DNA from: Chryseobacterium taiwanense
Lineage (GTDB): Bacteria; Bacteroidota; Bacteroidia; Flavobacteriales; Weeksellaceae
Direction of reading: 5' to 3'
Assembly (NCBI RefSeq): GCF_000813825.1
Contig: NZ_JWTA01000004.1
Coordinates: forward strand, 372,001-436,000
Length of the DNA stretch: 64,000 nt
The position numbers and the translations under genes were made by a program. The notes under the pieces are model-generated. The model was not told where the DNA came from, made no database searches, and was given only the letters and a program-made list of their open reading frames with translations. Every line of letters starts with the position of its first letter. Within the stretch, counting starts at the first letter, position 1. This document shows positions 59,607-64,000 of this stretch, one piece after another.

Positions 59607-60857
59607 ATGAGTAATGTATTCTTTAGAGTTTATCTCTTGGTTTTTGCTTTTTTCGCACAAAATCTTTTTTCACAAAATTATGCCGACGGACTTTCTGACG
59701 CCACATTAAATGTAAATAATGAAAAAATAGCCGTAAAAGTATTTTCTACTACGGATGCTGAAACCTTCAAAGATTTTTCAAGCAAAAAAAATGACAATAC
59801 TCTTGTTATCGTAAATTCAGCCAACTTAGAATCTAAAGGAGGATGGGGAGCTTTTTATGATGCTTCTTTAAATATGTTTAAAATGAGTGGCTATCAATTT
59901 TTAGATAAAGATTTTAAGCCTACACAAAATAAAGAAGATTACAAATATCTGGCAAAAGTTCAGAAAGTTATACAACCTACAGATCAGGTAGCATTGGAAA
60001 CAGAATATAAAATCTGGGATCCTTCTACCGGAATTCACTTAGGACCCATTACATTGCACTATTATAGTTTGATGTTCATTTTTGCTTTCGGATTAGGATA
60101 TATTTTAATGACAAGAATGTTCACAATTGATCATGTGAATCAAAAATATCTGGAACCTCTTTTCACATGGACTTTGATTGGGACTATTTTAGGAGCAAGA
60201 TTAGGACACGTTATTTTTTATCAGCCGGAACTTTTTAAACAGGATTTCTGGAGTGTATTTTTACCGATCCAAACAAAACCGGAATTCAAATTCACAGGTT
60301 TCTCAGGTCTTGCCAGTCATGGTGCAACGATCGCATTAATTTTAACAACGTTGTATTATTCATATAAAATCATCAAGAAAAATCCTTTCTGGGTATATGA
60401 CAGATTAGGAATTGTAGTAGCTTTGGGAGGTGCATTTGTGCGTATGGGAAATTTCTTTAATTCTGAAATTATTGGTAAACCTGTAGCTCCAAACTCTCCG
60501 TTTGCTTTCCTTTTCCCTCAGATGAGTGACGAATACGGAATCACTGTTCCTCGATATCCTACTCAGTTATTTGAAGCAATAGGTTATGTTCTTTTGTTTA
60601 TCCTTTTATGGGTATTATATAGAAAAACTGACAAAAAATATCAGCAAGGTTGGTTATTCGGTTTATTCTTTATTATTCTTTGGGCAATCAGATTCTTCGT
60701 AGAATTCTTAAAAGAGCCTCAAGGAGACGAATTTATTCAGTTGGGAGGATTAAATACCGGACAAGTATTATCGATTCCTTTTATGATAGCAGGTTTAATC
60801 ATCATGCTGTATTCTAAAAAGAATAAGATAGCTCCGGAAGCTGATAAAACTTTCTAA
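59607..60857 (+). CDS. lgt: Prolipoprotein diacylglyceryl transferase with N-terminal extension
   Basis: Lgt adds diacylglycerol to the lipobox cysteine of prolipoproteins. The start at 59607 (MSNVFFRVYLLVFAFFAQ) gives 416 residues, against about 270-290 for typical Lgt. The extra N-terminal 140 residues consist of a signal-like helix and a soluble, probably periplasmic, region. The Lgt part begins at about residue 147 with GPITLHYYSLMFIFAF and holds the conserved FSGLASHGATIAL (essential His) and ALGGAFVRMGNFFNSEI (essential Arg), with several membrane helices. Confidence 0.92.
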   Translation: MSNVFFRVYLLVFAFFAQNLFSQNYADGLSDATLNVNNEKIAVKVFSTTDAETFKDFSSKKNDNTLVIVNSANLESKGGWGAFYDASLNMFKMSGYQFLDKDFKPTQNKEDYKYLAKVQKVIQPTDQVALETEYKIWDPSTGIHLGPITLHYYSLMFIFAFGLGYILMTRMFTIDHVNQKYLEPLFTWTLIGTILGARLGHVIFYQPELFKQDFWSVFLPIQTKPEFKFTGFSGLASHGATIALILTTLYYSYKIIKKNPFWVYDRLGIVVALGGAFVRMGNFFNSEIIGKPVAPNSPFAFLFPQMSDEYGITVPRYPTQLFEAIGYVLLFILLWVLYRKTDKKYQQGWLFGLFFIILWAIRFFVEFLKEPQGDEFIQLGGLNTGQVLSIPFMIAGLIIMLYSKKNKIAPEADKTF

Positions 60858-60877
60858 GCCAACAATTATACAATATT

Positions 60878-60904
60878 AAAAGTCACAATTTTTTTGTGAC
60901 TTTT
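60878..60904. terminator. Bidirectional terminator overlapping the nnr stop codon
   Basis: AAAAGTCACAA (60878-60888) pairs with TTGTGACTTTT (60894-60904). On the minus strand the stem contains the last codons and the TGA stop of the NAD(P)HX repair gene. Confidence 0.85.
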
Positions 60905-62400
60905 TTGTTGATATATAAGAAAGTAGTTTCCAATTCTTTTATTACGTCTGTAGGCTGCATCGATTCTTTAGAATGTTTTTCTGCAGCAAAGTCAGCTGAT
61001 TTTCCATGAAGCCAAACTCCCAGAATAGCTGTGTTTTCAGAAGAATATCCTTGAGCCAGTAAAGATGTTAAAATACCCGTCAAAATATCCCCACTTCCTC
61101 CTTTTGCCAGTCCTGAATTTCCTGTAATATTAAAAAAGACATTCCCATCAGGCGTTATTATCTGTGTATGATGATCTTTTAATACAATATATAGAGTATG
61201 CTCCATAGCTTTTTGTATAGCTAGATCAGTTCTTTCAAATGCATCTTTTGTTGTTCCGAAAAGCCTTTCAAATTCTTTGGGATGTGGGGTAATGATCGAG
61301 TTTTTAGGAATCAGTTTTATATAGAATGTATCTTTAGAAATAATATTAAGCGCATCCGCATCCAAGATCATGGGTGAGGAACAATTTTTCAAAAAGTTAA
61401 TAAGACTTTCTTCTGTTTTATCATGAGTTCCTAAACCAGGACCAATTCCTAACACAACTTCTTGATCAACCTCTATACTTTCAATATAATTTTCTCCTCC
61501 TTCTATAAACATTGCTTCCGGTGAGGTAGTTTGTAGAATATCATATCCACACTTTGGGCTCAATGCAAACACAAGTCCCGCTCCACTTTTCAAAGCCGCT
61601 TTTACAGAAAGAACAGCCGCTCCAATTTTACCATAGTTTCCTCCTACTATTGCAAGTTTGCCAAAGGTTCCTTTATGGGAATATTCATTTCTAGGTTTAA
61701 ATATATTCTGAATCAAACCTTCATCAATAGTAAAATAATGAGTCTCGGTTTCATTAATAAATTGAGAATGAAGACCAATATCTAAAATCACAACTGTACC
61801 TGTATATTTTCCCGTTTCAGGGTATAAAAAGCTTTTTTTCCAGAACTGAAAACTTAATGTATAATCAGCTTTCAACACTGTTTCACCTTCATCAATATTT
61901 TTATCAGCATATAATCCTGAAGGGATATCTATTGATATTTTTATATTATTTAAAGAGTTTAGCTCATTAATAATTTTCTTTTCCACCTCTTCTATCTTTC
62001 TGGAAAGACCTGTTCCAAAAATGGCGTCAATACAGGTTATCTTGTCACTCAGTTTGTCTTTTTGGAAATCTTTAAATTCTTTAACGGTAATTCCTGAAAA
62101 ATCTTTCAGTTTATGGTAATTAATAGTTGCATCCGGAGAGAAATTCCCGTTCAAATCTCTTACAAAAACATCAACATTAAATCCTTTTAAATACAATAGC
62201 CTTGCAATCGCAAATCCGTCACCTCCATTATTACCATTTCCGCAAAAAACAGCAAAATTTTCATGAATCTTACAATGTTCCAACAACCAATTAACACAAG
62301 ATTGTGCTGCACGCTCCATTAATTGTACAGAAGAAACGGGCTCATTCACAATCGTAAATGCATCACATTCTCGAATTTTTTCTGCATTAAAAATTTTCAT
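60883..62400 (-). CDS. nnr: Bifunctional NAD(P)HX epimerase / ADP-dependent dehydratase
   Basis: The 505-residue protein repairs hydrated NADH and NADPH. The N-terminal YjeF_N epimerase domain (to about residue 215) has SSVQLMERAAQSCVNWL and FCGNGNNGGDGFAIARLL. The C-terminal ribokinase-like dehydratase domain has GGNYGKIGAAVLSVKAAL, ITPHPKEFERLFG and NSGLAKGGSGDILTGIL, the nucleotide-binding signature. The gene ends within a bidirectional terminator that it shares with the convergent lgt. Confidence 0.95.
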   Translation of the reverse strand: MKIFNAEKIRECDAFTIVNEPVSSVQLMERAAQSCVNWLLEHCKIHENFAVFCGNGNNGGDGFAIARLLYLKGFNVDVFVRDLNGNFSPDATINYHKLKDFSGITVKEFKDFQKDKLSDKITCIDAIFGTGLSRKIEEVEKKIINELNSLNNIKISIDIPSGLYADKNIDEGETVLKADYTLSFQFWKKSFLYPETGKYTGTVVILDIGLHSQFINETETHYFTIDEGLIQNIFKPRNEYSHKGTFGKLAIVGGNYGKIGAAVLSVKAALKSGAGLVFALSPKCGYDILQTTSPEAMFIEGGENYIESIEVDQEVVLGIGPGLGTHDKTEESLINFLKNCSSPMILDADALNIISKDTFYIKLIPKNSIITPHPKEFERLFGTTKDAFERTDLAIQKAMEHTLYIVLKDHHTQIITPDGNVFFNITGNSGLAKGGSGDILTGILTSLLAQGYSSENTAILGVWLHGKSADFAAEKHSKESMQPTDVIKELETTFLYINKKVTKKL

Positions 62401-62476
62401 TAAAATGTTTTTCTTAAATTTAGTGAATATTATTCAGTCAAGTGAAGGATTTGATAACAATTAAAAAAATATAAAT

Positions 62477-62863
62477 ATGGGATTTTTCAAAGAATTTAAA
62501 GAATTTGCTGTTAAAGGAAACGTAGTAGATTTAGCTGTCGGGGTAGTTATTGGTGGGGCTTTTGGTAAGATTGTAACGTCTTTGGTAGAAGACATCATCA
62601 CACCGGCTATTTTAACACCAACATTGGAGAAACTACAGCTAAATAACTTAGCAGAACTGGTAATTCCCGGTACGGCTATTAAATATGGAATGTTTTTATC
62701 TGCAGCAATTTCGTTCATTGTTGTAGCTTTTGCATTATTCTTAATGATTAAAGGAATCAACAAACTGAAAAAAGAAGCTCCGGCTGAAGCTCCTGCAGGA
62801 CCTACTGAAGATCAAAAACTTTTAATGGAAATTAGAGACTTGCTTAAAGCTAAAAACTCATAA
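62477..62863 (+). CDS. mscL: Large-conductance mechanosensitive channel
   Basis: The 128-residue channel protein has the N-terminal amphipathic helix [20 protein letters not shown], the pore helix with the glycine-rich [20 protein letters not shown], the second helix ([20 protein letters not shown]) and a cytoplasmic C-terminal bundle ([12 protein letters not shown]). It opens under hypo-osmotic stress in the inner membrane. It stands divergent from nnr and ends at a strong bidirectional terminator. Confidence 0.96.
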   Translation: MGFFKEFKEFAVKGNVVDLAVGVVIGGAFGKIVTSLVEDIITPAILTPTLEKLQLNNLAELVIPGTAIKYGMFLSAAISFIVVAFALFLMIKGINKLKKEAPAEAPAGPTEDQKLLMEIRDLLKAKNS

Positions 62864-62867
62864 AAAA

Positions 62868-62892
62868 AACGCCGCAAATTTTTGCGGCGTTT
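62868..62892. terminator. Bidirectional terminator mscL / serA
   Basis: AAACGCCGCAAA (62868-62879) mirrors TTTGCGGCGTTT (62881-62892), a GC-rich stem between convergent genes. Confidence 0.88.
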
Positions 62893-62909
62893 ACTTTTTA
62901 ATCTCTCTC

Positions 62910-63869
62910 TTATTGAATTTGCAAAATACTTGAAATCTGCTCAGCCAATGACAACCCGATTCTATCCTGAGCTTCCAAAGTAGAAGCACCTGTATGCGGC
63001 GTCAAAGAAATCTTTGAATGATTTAATATCTTTTTTGAAGGTGTTGGTTCATTGATGAAAACATCCAACCCTGCAAATCTTACTTTTCCTGAATCTAAAG
63101 CATCAATTAATGCTTCTTCATCGATTACTCCTCCTCTTGAGCAGTTTACCACAGCAACACCATCTTTCATCATTTCAAATTCATTTTTACCGATCATGTA
63201 ACCGTCTTTTTGTGCCGGAACGTGAAGCGTAATGAAATCTGAATGCTTTAATACATCTTGTAAAGGCTCAGTTTCAATATCTACATTAATAAACTGGTTA
63301 TTATAGAATTTTACTTTGATACTTGCTTTTCCTATGTTGTTGTCAGCAGCGATCACTCTCATTCCAAGGCCTAAAGCAATTTTTGCAACTTCCTGCCCGA
63401 TTCTTCCCATTCCAACAATACCAATTGTTTTACCTTTCAGCTCAATTCCTGCTGCATACGCTTTTTTCAACCCTGCAAACTCAGTATCTCCTACTAAAGG
63501 CATTTTTCTGTTTGAATCCTGCAAAAATCTTGCTCCTGAAAACAAATGGGCAAAAACCAATTCAGCCACCGATTCTGATGAAGCTGAAGGGGTATTGATT
63601 ACATGAATTCCTTTTTCTCTTGCATACTCTACATCAATATTATCCATTCCTACTCCTCCTCTACCAATAATCTCAATAGAAGGACAGTTATCAATAATAT
63701 CTTTCCTTACCTGTGTAGCACTACGTACCAAAATTGTACGAACATTGTGCTCATTAATGTAATCTACCAGCTGTTCTTGTGGAACTTTTGTAGTAATCAC
63801 TTCAAAACCCTTCTCAATCAATGCATCAATACCAGATTGATCCAAACCATCGTTTGCTAAAACTTTCAT
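62910..63869 (-). CDS. serA: D-3-phosphoglycerate dehydrogenase family protein (2-hydroxyacid dehydrogenase)
   Basis: The 319-residue enzyme has IGRGGVGMDNIDVEYA, the NAD-binding GIVGMGRIGQEVAKIALGLG, NCSRGGVIDEEALIDAL with the catalytic Arg, DVFINEPTPS with the Glu and LTPHTGAST with the His. It lacks the C-terminal ACT domain of long PGDH enzymes, so serine would not inhibit it through that site. Its likely job is the first step of serine synthesis, but another 2-hydroxyacid is possible. A further gene ends just upstream on the same strand. Confidence 0.88.
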   Translation of the reverse strand: MKVLANDGLDQSGIDALIEKGFEVITTKVPQEQLVDYINEHNVRTILVRSATQVRKDIIDNCPSIEIIGRGGVGMDNIDVEYAREKGIHVINTPSASSESVAELVFAHLFSGARFLQDSNRKMPLVGDTEFAGLKKAYAAGIELKGKTIGIVGMGRIGQEVAKIALGLGMRVIAADNNIGKASIKVKFYNNQFINVDIETEPLQDVLKHSDFITLHVPAQKDGYMIGKNEFEMMKDGVAVVNCSRGGVIDEEALIDALDSGKVRFAGLDVFINEPTPSKKILNHSKISLTPHTGASTLEAQDRIGLSLAEQISSILQIQ

Positions 63870-63917
63870 AAATACTTTTAATTATTTAAAAAATTAAAAG
63901 ATTTAAAAATTAAAAGA

Positions 63918-63933
63918 AAAAGCATCTGCTTTT
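63918..63933 (-). terminator. Small hairpin downstream of the partial gene at the window end
   Basis: AAAAGC (63918-63923) and GCTTTT (63928-63933) form a short stem with a 4-nt loop in an A/T-rich spacer of repeated TTTAAAAATTAAAAG-like words. It is a weak terminator at best. Confidence 0.4.
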
Positions 63934-63966
63934 AATCGTTTAATCTTTAAATCTTTAATTATATCT

Positions 63967-64000
63967 TTAATCTTCTTTAAAAACTTCAATGGTTACCTGC
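63967..64000 (-). CDS. C-terminal end of an unidentified protein (cut by window edge)
   Basis: The reverse strand at the window end reads QVTIEVFKED and then TAA at 63967-63969. Only about 10 codons are in the window, so the protein cannot be named. The frame is open to the edge and lies 97 bp upstream of serA on the same strand, so it may share a transcript with serA. Confidence 0.4.
   Translation of the reverse strand, partial: QVTIEVFKED

Overview
The window is about 64 kb of AT-rich chromosome from a member of the Bacteroidota, most likely a flavobacterium close to Chryseobacterium. The grounds are the SusC/SusD pair, many short lipoproteins with an S/T-(A/S)-C lipobox, secreted proteins that begin MKK...AQ, promoters of the TTTG-N19-21-TAnnTTTG type, no clear Shine-Dalgarno sequences, and surface proteins with a TGNVGIN module. 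I saw no tRNA, rRNA, CRISPR array, transposase, integrase or prophage. This is mainly housekeeping chromosome with one polysaccharide-use locus, and I do not see a convincing new defence or mobile system.

Layout. 1-978 is the N-terminal part of PEP carboxylase, cut by the window edge. 1.2-7.8 kb holds small membrane proteins, lipoproteins and secreted proteins, a YqhD-type alcohol dehydrogenase and an SGNH hydrolase. 7.8-13.4 kb holds a DEAD-box-type helicase, an ABC1/UbiB kinase, two tandem lipoproteins, prephenate dehydratase and a small zinc-finger-like protein. 13.4-20.3 kb is a purine block on the minus strand, purM-purN-purH-purD-guaA. It starts with a leader that has a near-consensus promoter, a 24-codon ORF and an intrinsic terminator. 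20.3-23.9 kb has an FMN reductase, a pirin and a repeat-rich surface protein. 23.9-37.7 kb is a starch/maltodextrin locus on the minus strand: SusC, SusD, SusE-like, GH97 (SusB), an SBF-like symporter, an AstE-like zinc hydrolase, GH13, an NTF2-like protein and an SLC45-type sugar MFS transporter. 38-44.5 kb has metG, a lipoprotein, a methyltransferase and a VWA/AAA+ pair. 44.6-49.7 kb is a tripartite efflux operon (TolC, HlyD/EmrA, 14-TM MFS) with an AraC-type regulator upstream and a palindrome over the -33 box of the efflux promoter. 49.8-64 kb holds DUF962, DUF2891, DUF4349 and GxxExxY proteins, an RsmI-like methylase, a low-molecular-weight phosphatase, dnaA, a thioesterase, a second TGNVGIN protein, rarA, yidD, an extended lgt, NAD(P)HX repair, mscL, a serA-type dehydrogenase and the last codons of one more gene.

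Working together: the Sus proteins should bind starch at the surface, import oligosaccharides with TonB energy, cut them with GH13 and GH97 in the periplasm and pass the sugar in through the MFS carrier. The purine genes cover middle and late steps of IMP synthesis and the IMP-to-GMP branch. The efflux genes form one envelope-spanning pump.

The most useful second-look items are the purM leader, the palindromic operator at the efflux promoter, six genes whose -7 box lies exactly 4 nt before the start codon (predicted leaderless mRNAs), two families of dispersed palindromic repeats with two copies each (one of which creates a false N-terminal extension on guaA), and an Lgt with an extra secreted-type N-terminal region.
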